Below are positions 34,359 to 41,908 of a stretch of 64,000 nt of DNA, piece after piece. Both the position numbers and the translations under genes were made by a program. Positions within the stretch are counted from its first letter, which is position 1; every line of letters begins with the position of its first letter. The stretch covers positions 58,098 to 122,097 of the forward strand of contig CALGGO010000099.1 of NCBI GenBank assembly GCA_937916085.1. The letters are read 5' to 3'. Origin of the DNA: an uncultured Prevotellaceae bacterium. GTDB taxonomy: Bacteria; Bacteroidota; Bacteroidia; Bacteroidales; Muribaculaceae. The notes below the pieces were generated by a model, which searched no databases, was not told the origin of the DNA, and worked only from the letters and a program-made list of their open reading frames with translations.

Positions 34359-34982
34359 ATGAAAAAGTTTATTTTAATGCTTGTAGCCACTATGTTCGTG
34401 GCTCTCGGTGCAAACGCACAAATCAACGACGGACAACTGCCTGGCACTCGCTGGCGTGTAGTCCTACCTATCTCGACATCGTATCAGTCCGACGGAAGCG
34501 GTAAGCACTCTGTAACTGCAGCACCGCAACTTATGTTTAAGCAAGACCTTACCAAGTGGCTTGCAATAGAGGCTGTCGCTAACTATAACATCAACACGGA
34601 GACGTTCTCCCCGAAGATCTGGCTCGGCTTCCATTTCGGCAACTTCTACTTCATGGAGCGCAACAACTACAACTGCAAGACCACCGACTTCTCGGCAGGT
34701 CTTGCAGCCACCTACAAGTTCACCAAGAATTGGGGAGCCGATATGACGTGGGACAACATCTATGCAAACAAGGAGTGGTGCGAGGGGGACCGACTACAAT
34801 TTGTTGGCTCTTATGCTACCGACAACAAGAGGTGGAACTTCAACGCTGGCTACTCTTGCCGTTTCAAGAAAGGCTTCATCGCCAACATACGTTACAATAT
34901 CGCAAACGGCATCAGACTGCAAGGCAAACTTGACTGCGGCGCCAAGAACGTGACCGCACAATTCATCTGGGATTTCAACTAA
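34359..34982 (+). CDS. secreted small outer-membrane beta-barrel-like protein
   Basis: 207 residues with a clean signal peptide (KKFILMLVATMFVALGANAQ). The mature part alternates polar and aromatic residues as in beta-barrels (LGFHFGNFYFMERNNY; SAGLAATYKFTKNWGADMTW; FIANIRYNIANGIRLQ) and ends in an aromatic FIWDFN, typical of barrel C-termini. Size fits an 8-stranded barrel. It follows the symporter by 38 bp and is closed by a terminator, so the two are probably co-expressed. Not recognised as a named family. Confidence 0.75.
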   Translation: MKKFILMLVATMFVALGANAQINDGQLPGTRWRVVLPISTSYQSDGSGKHSVTAAPQLMFKQDLTKWLAIEAVANYNINTETFSPKIWLGFHFGNFYFMERNNYNCKTTDFSAGLAATYKFTKNWGADMTWDNIYANKEWCEGDRLQFVGSYATDNKRWNFNAGYSCRFKKGFIANIRYNIANGIRLQGKLDCGAKNVTAQFIWDFN

Positions 34983-34993
34983 TCTGCAACTTC

Positions 34994-35036
34994 GGCACAC
35001 TCTCTGTTTTCGAATGGGGAGTGTGCCATATCTTTT
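34994..35036 (+). terminator. rho-independent terminator ending the symporter/barrel unit
   Basis: GGCACACTC (34994-35002) pairs with GAGTGTGCC (35019-35027), extended by wobble pairs, then ATATCTTTTT. It lies 12 bp after the barrel gene and ends only about 5 bp before the next start codon at 35042. Confidence 0.85.
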
Positions 35037-35041
35037 TGATT

Positions 35042-35794
35042 ATGGCAAGATATGTTCTCGGTCCAAAGGTTTGGACTACATTCGAGCAATTCTATGACGT
35101 GTGGCAACACATTGAGGATTACATTTCTCTCGACGAGTGTTCCGCAAAGGTCGATGAAGCAGTCAGATATGTAAAACAGATAGCGGTCGGTAAACGATGC
35201 GGCTATGGCTGGAGCGGTGGAAAGGATTCCATTGCACTGCAAGTCATTATGGAGCGTGCTGGCATACACCGATGCGTGATGTGTACCAATCCCGAGGAAT
35301 CGCCAATCTTCTTGCAATGGGTAATGGAGAACAAGCCTAATGGGTGTGAGATTCACTCTAACGATAATATTACGAAGAAGTTTCTGTTGGCGCATAAAGA
35401 CAGAATATTTCCCCAAAAAGAAGCATCGTGGTGGTACAAATTTGTGCCGTGGGTAGGATTGAAAGAATTTCAGCAAAGCCACAATCTCGATATTCTGTTC
35501 TTGGGAAGAAGAACTAACGACGGCAATTTCAGTAGACGCCAGTATCGGCTCAAAGACTCGACCTGCCTATATGTGAGTCCGATAATGGATTGGAGACACG
35601 AAGATGTGCTTGCTTGTGTACATTACTTCAAGAACGATAATATGCCGGCTCTCTACTCCAAGCCGTGTAAAGGTATGCCAGAGCCAATTTTTTGGTATCT
35701 GCGAGAGGGCGGCTGGCCCGAGGTCAAGCAACTCTACCCAGAACTGCTTCCAGGACTTGCTAAATGGTTTCCCGAAGCACGGCAATATCTATAA
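35042..35794 (+). CDS. PAPS-reductase-like PP-loop protein (second paralogue)
   Basis: 250 residues from the ATG at 35042 (an in-frame upstream codon lies inside the terminator). PP-loop SGGKDS at 58-63; CVMCTNPEESP near 80; FLGRRTNDG, a family nucleotide-binding element; YVSPIMDWRHEDVLACVHYF as in PAPS-reductase-like proteins. It lacks the CC...CxxC set of the 30003 product. It precedes two ParB-like genes and the IbrA-like gene. Predicted to activate a substrate by adenylation; product unknown. Confidence 0.82.
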   Translation: MARYVLGPKVWTTFEQFYDVWQHIEDYISLDECSAKVDEAVRYVKQIAVGKRCGYGWSGGKDSIALQVIMERAGIHRCVMCTNPEESPIFLQWVMENKPNGCEIHSNDNITKKFLLAHKDRIFPQKEASWWYKFVPWVGLKEFQQSHNLDILFLGRRTNDGNFSRRQYRLKDSTCLYVSPIMDWRHEDVLACVHYFKNDNMPALYSKPCKGMPEPIFWYLREGGWPEVKQLYPELLPGLAKWFPEARQYL

Positions 35795-35913
35795 CAGACC
35801 GCATTTCGCTTGTAAACCGCTCTCAAATCGTCTAAAACCTTTCAGATATATTTCCTATTGTCTGTAACAAGAAAACTCATTTAACACAAAATATTCACAA
35901 AATAACTACTACA

Positions 35914-36561
35914 ATGGCAAAAGTAAAAATGGAACGCAAGACAATGGCTCTTGCATCTCTAACAGAGCACCCGCAGAACCCCAATATGCACCCGAAGGAG
36001 CAGATTGAGGACATTGCGAAAAGTATCAAAGAGTATGGGCAATATTACCCTATCATCGTCGACGAGAACGGTCTGATTCTCTCAGGACATGGAAAGAAAA
36101 AGGCTCTCGAACTGCTTGGCTTGACAGAGGGAGAGTGTGTCGTCATGCACGGTCTCACCGAAAAGAGGAAAAAGAAGCTCTTGCTCTCTGACAACAAGAT
36201 TCAGGGTTACTCTTTCTTGAACCACACGATTGAGGAGAACTTGATTAAGGAGATTGACGACACAGACATCATCGGTTACAATGCCGAGTATATCAGCGAC
36301 CTTATTCGCCCCGTGACCTATGACAACACTGGCATGGAGCCACAGAAACCTATCGGAGAGTACGCAAATGAAGCGAGAGAGATGAATACACCTCCCGCTC
36401 CCGTTGCGCCCTCCGGAGCCACCGCAGAGCCACCTGCGCCCGCTGTGCCTACCGATGAGCACGGACAACCAACCGAGGCCAACGCTGCAGATCCAATGGC
36501 ATCATTTACCGCCAAGCATATAATCACCTGTCCACATTGTGGCAAACCTATCGAGATTTGA
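35914..36561 (+). CDS. ParB/Srx-domain protein with C-terminal zinc ribbon
   Basis: 215 residues. The ParB N-terminal (sulfiredoxin-like) domain covers about 10-110: HPQNPNMHPKEQIEDIAKSI, PIIVDENGLILSGHGKKKAL (GxxxxGH motif), VVMHGLTEKRKKKLLLSDNK. A Pro/Ala-rich linker (about 150-190) leads to a half zinc ribbon ITCPHCGKPIEI at the end. Phage ParB-domain proteins near terminases may bind DNA or hydrolyse nucleotides. The 118-bp gap upstream shows no gene. First of two ParB-like genes in the block. Confidence 0.87.
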   Translation: MAKVKMERKTMALASLTEHPQNPNMHPKEQIEDIAKSIKEYGQYYPIIVDENGLILSGHGKKKALELLGLTEGECVVMHGLTEKRKKKLLLSDNKIQGYSFLNHTIEENLIKEIDDTDIIGYNAEYISDLIRPVTYDNTGMEPQKPIGEYANEAREMNTPPAPVAPSGATAEPPAPAVPTDEHGQPTEANAADPMASFTAKHIITCPHCGKPIEI

Positions 36562-36563
36562 TT

Positions 36564-36674
36564 ATGGGAGCAGGTTATAAATGGTCTTGTAAAAAAGGCA
36601 AAGGCGGTACCAAGAAAAGCACCGCCAAGAAAAAGTCGAGTTCGAAAACCAAAAGCACAAAGCGTAGTAAATGA
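36564..36674 (+). CDS. 36-residue highly basic peptide between the ParB genes
   Basis: Starts 2 bp after the first ParB gene and stops 6 bp before the second. 17 of 36 residues are Lys or Arg, most of the rest Ser/Thr/Gly (GAGYKWSCKKGKGG start, TKSTKRSK end), like a histone-tail or DNA-condensing peptide. Position and spacing make a real gene likely; function unknown. Confidence 0.6.
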   Translation: MGAGYKWSCKKGKGGTKKSTAKKKSSSKTKSTKRSK

Positions 36675-36680
36675 TTGATT

Positions 36681-37205
36681 ATGGCTACCCCCACACTTAA
36701 AGTTGACATCTTCCACTCGCTGCGCAACCTACAGTTCGTGGACCGAGATTCGGTTAAGCCTAACGGCTATAACCCGAACCACGTTCTCAAGCAGAACATG
36801 GAATTGTTAAAGCAGTCTATTCTCTCGAATGGTTTCTGCTTTCCGATTGTCATTCGCCCAGACTTTACTATCATAGACGGATTTCACCGATGGTGTGTCG
36901 CTGGCGAAGAACCTATTCGCACAATGACGGGTGGTAAAATCCCCGTGGTTATTGTCGAACACGCAGACAAAATCGACGACGTGGCCGGCACGATTGCATT
37001 CAACAGAGCAAGAGGTGAACACCTGCTCGACCCAATGGAGAATATCGTGCAGAGCTTGCTCAAAGAAGGCTACCAAGTAAACGAGATTACCAAGAAGCTA
37101 GGCATGAGCAAGGAAGAGTTGTATCGACTGAGTAACGTATCGAGAGAAGAGTTCCTGCGTATTATGGCTAAAGATAACAGATATAACGAAGCGCAAAAGA
37201 TTTGA
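36681..37205 (+). CDS. IbrB-like ParB/Srx-domain protein
   Basis: 174 residues from the ATG at 36681. ParB-type core: KQNMELLKQSILSNGFCFPI, TIIDGFHRWCVAG (GxHR-type motif), then GTIAFNRARGEHLLDPMENI and an HTH-like NEITKKLGMSKEELYRLSNV. This two-part layout and direct pairing with the following IbrA-like gene match the IbrAB pair first described as regulators of Eib proteins in E. coli prophages. Only 3 bp separate the two genes. Molecular role not established. Confidence 0.8.
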   Translation: MATPTLKVDIFHSLRNLQFVDRDSVKPNGYNPNHVLKQNMELLKQSILSNGFCFPIVIRPDFTIIDGFHRWCVAGEEPIRTMTGGKIPVVIVEHADKIDDVAGTIAFNRARGEHLLDPMENIVQSLLKEGYQVNEITKKLGMSKEELYRLSNVSREEFLRIMAKDNRYNEAQKI

Positions 37206-37208
37206 ATT

Positions 37209-38333
37209 ATGGCAATGCTGACAAGACCGCTTCACATGAACGTGTTAGAGGCGGCCGAGAAACGCATCCTCAATGTGTTCTCGAAATATTATAGGGTTGA
37301 CATGTGCTTCAGCGGCGGTAAAGATTCAATCGCACTGATGCTTGTTACTATCAATACCATGCGTAAATATGGTATTGATTTCAAGCGTTTAAGTGTATCT
37401 TTTTGCGACGAAGAAGCTATATATCCCGATGTGCCAGATGTGGTAGAACACTATCGTCGAATGATACTCTCTCTCGGAGGAACGTTTAATTGGCTCTGCC
37501 TGCCGTGGAGACACTACAACTGCACTAACACGCTTCTCGATGAAGATAGCTGGACTTGCTGGGACATCAGAGCAAAGGACAAATGGGTGCGCACACCGCC
37601 ACCACACGCCCTGCGTTGGCACCCCGATTTCAAGTACGGCATGAGTTATCAAGAGTTCTTCAAAGAGGTTGCTGCCAAGCATGACAACTTTGTGCAGTTG
37701 GTGGGAGTGCGAGCCGCCGAGAGCGTTCAGCGCTTGACAAGTTTTCACCGAATGGCATATCAGAAACGTGCGTCACGGCAGTATATCTACAACGTGATTT
37801 ACGATTGGAAAGATAGCGATGTTTGGAAGATAATAAAGGACAATAACGCTGTCTTTCCAAAGACATATATGAACCTATGGCGCATCGGGGCAAAACTCCG
37901 TATGTCGCAAATCTTCGCTGCGGACACTTGTAGAGCGATACCCAAGTTATTGGTGTTCTACCCTGGCTTCTATGAGAAACTCCAGCGTCGCTGCCCTAAT
38001 ATCGACATAGTGTTACTCTATTACGACACTCGATTGTTTAAGTCGAGTTCACAGAGTTCAAGGCACGATGTTGGCAATGACGAGCAGACGATGAGGAAGC
38101 AGATTAGAAAGGGCATCGCTGACGGCATCCGCAACAACCGCAATGACCGAGGCTTCCACAATGCGAGAAAAGCATGGAGCAAAACCGAGCGTTATAGCGG
38201 ACTGAACCTTGCGGTCTATCGTCACATTCTCAATATGCTGCATGGTGGCGATGCCAAGTCGAGGACTTATAGGGCGTGGATGATTGACCTTAACGCTTCA
38301 TTGCGACAAACCTGCATGGATGGCAAAGAATGA
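37209..38333 (+). CDS. IbrA-like PAPS-reductase family protein (DUF3440 type)
   Basis: 374 residues, third PP-loop paralogue. CFSGGKDSIALML near the N-terminus (SGGKDS at 35-40), FCDEEAIYPDVPDVVEHYRR, a Trp/Pro-rich segment WVRTPPPHALRW, VGVRAAESVQR, and IYDWKDSDVWKIIKDNNAVF then PKTYMNLWRIGA, all of the IbrA/DUF3440 pattern. The C-terminal third is basic and helical. Translated right after the IbrB-like gene and overlapping the TerS gene by 14 bp, so it is expressed with the packaging genes. Substrate unknown. Confidence 0.85.
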   Translation: MAMLTRPLHMNVLEAAEKRILNVFSKYYRVDMCFSGGKDSIALMLVTINTMRKYGIDFKRLSVSFCDEEAIYPDVPDVVEHYRRMILSLGGTFNWLCLPWRHYNCTNTLLDEDSWTCWDIRAKDKWVRTPPPHALRWHPDFKYGMSYQEFFKEVAAKHDNFVQLVGVRAAESVQRLTSFHRMAYQKRASRQYIYNVIYDWKDSDVWKIIKDNNAVFPKTYMNLWRIGAKLRMSQIFAADTCRAIPKLLVFYPGFYEKLQRRCPNIDIVLLYYDTRLFKSSSQSSRHDVGNDEQTMRKQIRKGIADGIRNNRNDRGFHNARKAWSKTERYSGLNLAVYRHILNMLHGGDAKSRTYRAWMIDLNASLRQTCMDGKE

Positions 38334-38772
38334 GCGACCTATCGACAAAAGCCTGCGCACTATCAGGCGACGGCAAGCCAAGCGGAAGAAAGAGTTTATA
38401 GAAGCCTTTCAGAAGTCTTTGGCTCTTGTCGCATCTACGTGTCGCAAGGTGGGTATTTCGACCGTGACTTTCTATAACTGGTATAACGAGGATTCAAACT
38501 TTGCCGAGAAGATTGACGAGATTAGAGAACTCGCAAAGGATGCGGTAGAGTCCAAGATATACAAGAAGATTGACGAGGGAGATACCACTATGCTCATCTT
38601 CTATGCCAAAACCAAGATGAAAGACCGAGGTTATGTGGAGCGTCAAGAGGTGACGGGAGCCGATGGTAAGAACCTTATCGAGCAACAAGCGGTTGACCTC
38701 TCTACTCTCACCGAGGAACAGCGAAAAGTTTTACTCTCTATCGGACAAAGTGTGCTTGATGCAAAAGAATGA
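38320..38772 (+). CDS. terminase small subunit
   Basis: 150 residues from the ATG at 38320. An HTH-like N-terminal region (KSLALVASTCRKVGISTVTF then YNWYNEDSNFAEKIDEI) is typical of phBC6A51/T4-type small terminases, followed by an oligomerisation helix region (VESKIYKKIDEGDTTMLIFY, AKTKMKDRGYVERQE). It recognises the packaging site and hands DNA to TerL, whose gene overlaps by 4 bp. Confidence 0.85.
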   Translation: MAKNERPIDKSLRTIRRRQAKRKKEFIEAFQKSLALVASTCRKVGISTVTFYNWYNEDSNFAEKIDEIRELAKDAVESKIYKKIDEGDTTMLIFYAKTKMKDRGYVERQEVTGADGKNLIEQQAVDLSTLTEEQRKVLLSIGQSVLDAKE

Positions 38773-40235
38773 ACTCAAACGATGTGGCGAAATTGGCTTT
38801 GCAGGTGGTTGCAGACGAGTGTCGGAAATCTTTGTTCTACTTCGTTCAGACCTTTTGGGATGTAGTTATCAAAGAAGACCCCGTTTACAATTGGCACATT
38901 CCATACCTATGCGAAGAGTTGCAGTTGCTCTCTTCCTCAATCATAAAGCGAGAGCCAAAGCCGTACGACCTTATCATAAACATTCCGCCAGGTACTACCA
39001 AGTCAACGCTCGTTTCTGTCATGTGGCCCGTTTGGTTATGGGTAAACGACCCGACCATTCGCATAATAAGCAACTCATATTCGGGAATATTGAGTGTTGA
39101 CCTCGCAGGCAAATCAAAAGACATAATTATTAGTGACAAGTTCAGAAAATTGTTTCCAGCGGTTCAAATACGAAAGGACATGAGCGGTAAGCAGCATTAT
39201 GGCAACACTGCTACCGGAATACGTTACGCCACATCAACGGGCGCAACTATCACTGGCTTTCACGCCCACATTATCATCAATGACGATCCACAGAACCCGA
39301 AGCAGGCTGAATCAGAGCAATTGCGAGAACAAGCCAATGAGCACACCAAGACCCTCTCGACACGTAAGGTTGACAAGGCGAATACTCCAGTGGTTACTAT
39401 CATGCAACGTCTCCACGATGAAGATGTGACAGGCTACCTCTTGAAACGCAAGGCTGACAACATCAAGCACATCTGCCTACCTGCGGAGTTGTCCGATTTC
39501 GTATTTCCAAGCGATTTGCGAGAGTTTTATGTTGACGGGCTATTAGACCCAAAGCGATTGGGAAGAACTACGCTCCAAGAGGCTAAAATCGACTTGGGTA
39601 GCCGAGGTTATGCAGGTCAGTATGAGCAACGACCGACCGCCCTCGGCGGTAATATCATCAAGGCTGATTGGTTCCAGCATATTTCGAGAGTGGAGTTCGG
39701 AGTGTTGCGAACGAGGGAGCCGATACACTTCTTTCTCGATACCGCCTACGACAAGAAAAGCAAGGACAGCGATAATGACCCCTCTGGCATCATCGGCGCT
39801 TGCCGAATCCGAAACAATATCTATATCACCTGCGCTGCCAAGGTGTACAAGACATTCCCCGAACTCATTCGGTTCTTGCCCGAATATATGGCGGCACACG
39901 ATTTCGACCGAGCCAGAAGTACGCTGCGCATCGAGCCGAAAGCTAACGGCAAGTCGGTGTCACAGCAACTCAAAGAGGCATCAGACCTCAATGTAGCTTA
40001 CACTCCGTCACCCACCGACGATAAAGCCACTCGTTTACATGCCGTTTCTCCGAGAGTGGAGTGTGGCCGAGTATATCTCGTTGACGGCGATTGGAACGAG
40101 GAATTTGAGGACGAGGTATGTGGCTTCCCCAACAAACCACATGACGAGTATGTAGATTTGCTTGGCTATGCCATAAACTACTTAATGCGAGAAGATGATG
40201 ATCTTCCTGATAATGTTGATGAATTGTTTTATTAA
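38769..40235 (+). CDS. terminase large subunit
   Basis: 488 residues. ATPase domain with Walker A-like IPPGTTKST (about 75-83) and Walker B AHIIINDDPQ. The C-terminal RNase-H-like nuclease starts with FFLDTAYDKK (first acidic residue), with further acidic residues in RIEPKANG and in DEYVDLLGYAINYL. It cuts and pumps phage DNA into the prohead. Length and motif order are complete. Confidence 0.95.
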   Translation: MNSNDVAKLALQVVADECRKSLFYFVQTFWDVVIKEDPVYNWHIPYLCEELQLLSSSIIKREPKPYDLIINIPPGTTKSTLVSVMWPVWLWVNDPTIRIISNSYSGILSVDLAGKSKDIIISDKFRKLFPAVQIRKDMSGKQHYGNTATGIRYATSTGATITGFHAHIIINDDPQNPKQAESEQLREQANEHTKTLSTRKVDKANTPVVTIMQRLHDEDVTGYLLKRKADNIKHICLPAELSDFVFPSDLREFYVDGLLDPKRLGRTTLQEAKIDLGSRGYAGQYEQRPTALGGNIIKADWFQHISRVEFGVLRTREPIHFFLDTAYDKKSKDSDNDPSGIIGACRIRNNIYITCAAKVYKTFPELIRFLPEYMAAHDFDRARSTLRIEPKANGKSVSQQLKEASDLNVAYTPSPTDDKATRLHAVSPRVECGRVYLVDGDWNEEFEDEVCGFPNKPHDEYVDLLGYAINYLMREDDDLPDNVDELFY

Positions 40236-40247
40236 TACTATACTGAT

Positions 40248-41696
40248 ATGGGTTTACTTAATTTTCTGATTAATCAAATCAACGCCGCAGCTGGGCGCAA
40301 CCAAACTTTTGAGGAACTGATTGCGGCTGGAGACATCTCTCGCGTCAAGGCTCTTATGGTGTCGAGAGAAACCGCCACGATGGAAGCGATAAAGGAGTAC
40401 GATGTAGAGAAGCATGACATCATGAAACGACTCGATAAGGTTGTCAAGGATAAAGAGGGCAACATCAAAGACATCGTTCAGCGTTGGAAACTACCAATCG
40501 ATTACCCAAAATACATCAACGAGGTGGCACTCGTTTTCATCTATGGCCGACCCGTGAAGTGGTCCTGCAAGACCGAGGCTTGCCGTGATGCCTTTGACAA
40601 GTTCTGCGATGTTCTTGACAAGATGCATTTCGATGCCAAGATTCGAGAAGCGAAACGCTATGCCGGAGCAGAGACCCAATCGGCTTTATTGTTCCGTGTG
40701 TATCGCAATGATGATGGCAAATCGGACTGCCAAATTCGTGTTCTCGCACGCTCCAAGGGCGATGAGATTTACACCTATTGGGACATATATGAGAACCTTT
40801 TAGCGGCAGCGTGGGGCTATTACGCCAAAGAAGATGAGAAGACTACCACATACCACTTCGACATCTTCACGCCCAAGTACACTTACCGATGCGTCAAGGC
40901 TAAAATGGGCTGGAATGTTACTCCCGAACCGAATCCGATTGGTAAGATACCGCTAATCATCTTCCAACAGAAGAAAGAATGGGATGGTGCGACCAATCTC
41001 ATTCAGCGAGAGGAATATCTTGGCTCGCACACCGCTGACACTAACGATTACTTTGCTGACCCCTACTTGGTTGTCAATGCAGACATCGTCAAGAACATGC
41101 CGAAGAAAGGCGAGGACGGCAAGCTTCTCGTTACCAAAGGCGATGTGCAGAGCATCAGCAATGTGGCGGGGTATATTACTTGGAACAATGCGCCCGAGAG
41201 CAAGAAAGAAGAAATAGCTTGGCTCCAGAAGCACATTATGACCAAGACTTTCACGCCCGACCTTGAATCGCTGAAATCAATCTCGAACGTGTCTTACAAG
41301 ACGCTCCGTGTTATGCTTATGCTTGCCTACATCAAAGCTGACAAGACCAAAGAGAAACACGATGAGTTGCTTGACCGCACCGCATCGCTCGTTCTCACCA
41401 TCATCGGCAATGTTCTCGATGTGTCGCTGAAAGCCGAGTGTGAAAAGGCGGTCATTCAGCATCAGTTCCAGGAGCCGTTTGCCGAGGATTTGACCGAAAC
41501 GCTGGAGCGCATTGTCAAGGCTACCGACGCCAAGATTATGAGCGAAGAAACTGCTATCGAGCAGAACCCGCTCGTCGAGGACCACAACCGAGAGAAAGAG
41601 CGACTGAGCAAGGAGCAGGAGGAACGTACGGCAACGCAGCGTGATATCTTCGGCTCCAATCAGAACACAGATGATGTATTCGGGGGAGCAGAGTGA
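40248..41696 (+). CDS. portal protein (SPP1 gp6-like)
   Basis: 482 residues. SPP1-type portal features: DIVQRWKLPIDYPKYINEVA, PIGKIPLIIFQQ, SHTADTNDYFADPYLVVNA, then a long helix and a clip-to-crown C-terminus with a charged tail (RLSKEQEERTATQRDIFG). It forms the dodecameric vertex through which DNA passes. Located between TerL and the minor capsid protein as in SPP1-like phages. Confidence 0.9.
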   Translation: MGLLNFLINQINAAAGRNQTFEELIAAGDISRVKALMVSRETATMEAIKEYDVEKHDIMKRLDKVVKDKEGNIKDIVQRWKLPIDYPKYINEVALVFIYGRPVKWSCKTEACRDAFDKFCDVLDKMHFDAKIREAKRYAGAETQSALLFRVYRNDDGKSDCQIRVLARSKGDEIYTYWDIYENLLAAAWGYYAKEDEKTTTYHFDIFTPKYTYRCVKAKMGWNVTPEPNPIGKIPLIIFQQKKEWDGATNLIQREEYLGSHTADTNDYFADPYLVVNADIVKNMPKKGEDGKLLVTKGDVQSISNVAGYITWNNAPESKKEEIAWLQKHIMTKTFTPDLESLKSISNVSYKTLRVMLMLAYIKADKTKEKHDELLDRTASLVLTIIGNVLDVSLKAECEKAVIQHQFQEPFAEDLTETLERIVKATDAKIMSEETAIEQNPLVEDHNREKERLSKEQEERTATQRDIFGSNQNTDDVFGGAE

Positions 41697-41908
41697 TGGC
41701 GATTAGAGCGACGCAGAGAGCGAAAAAGCCGCAAGACGTGTTGCACTATTGTTGCGACTGCAAACTTGCTGTAAACCCGTTTTCCAAGCGTTTAAAGGGC
41801 GGTTTTGTACTCGCATGGTGTCCGCACCACAGATATGCCATTTTTCTCCACGTTGCGAGATATTGTGAGTATTATCAGAAATTAGATTATGGCAAAAAGA
41901 CGGATTGA
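41696..41908 (+). CDS. small Cys-rich hypothetical protein
   Basis: 70 residues with YCCDCKL, WCPHHRY and ARYCEYY, a likely zinc-binding set. It overlaps the portal stop by one base (TGATG) and the MuF gene start by 20 bp, so coupling is likely. Similar small zinc proteins occur at this place in Bacteroidales phages. Function unknown. Confidence 0.65.
   Translation: MAIRATQRAKKPQDVLHYCCDCKLAVNPFSKRLKGGFVLAWCPHHRYAIFLHVARYCEYYQKLDYGKKTD

Noticed and set aside
30003..38333. Complete Dnd phosphorothioation system
   Set aside because: Only loosely related parts (PP-loop, ParB-like, SbcC-like) are present and scattered; no DndE, no cysteine desulfurase, no paired restriction genes in the window.
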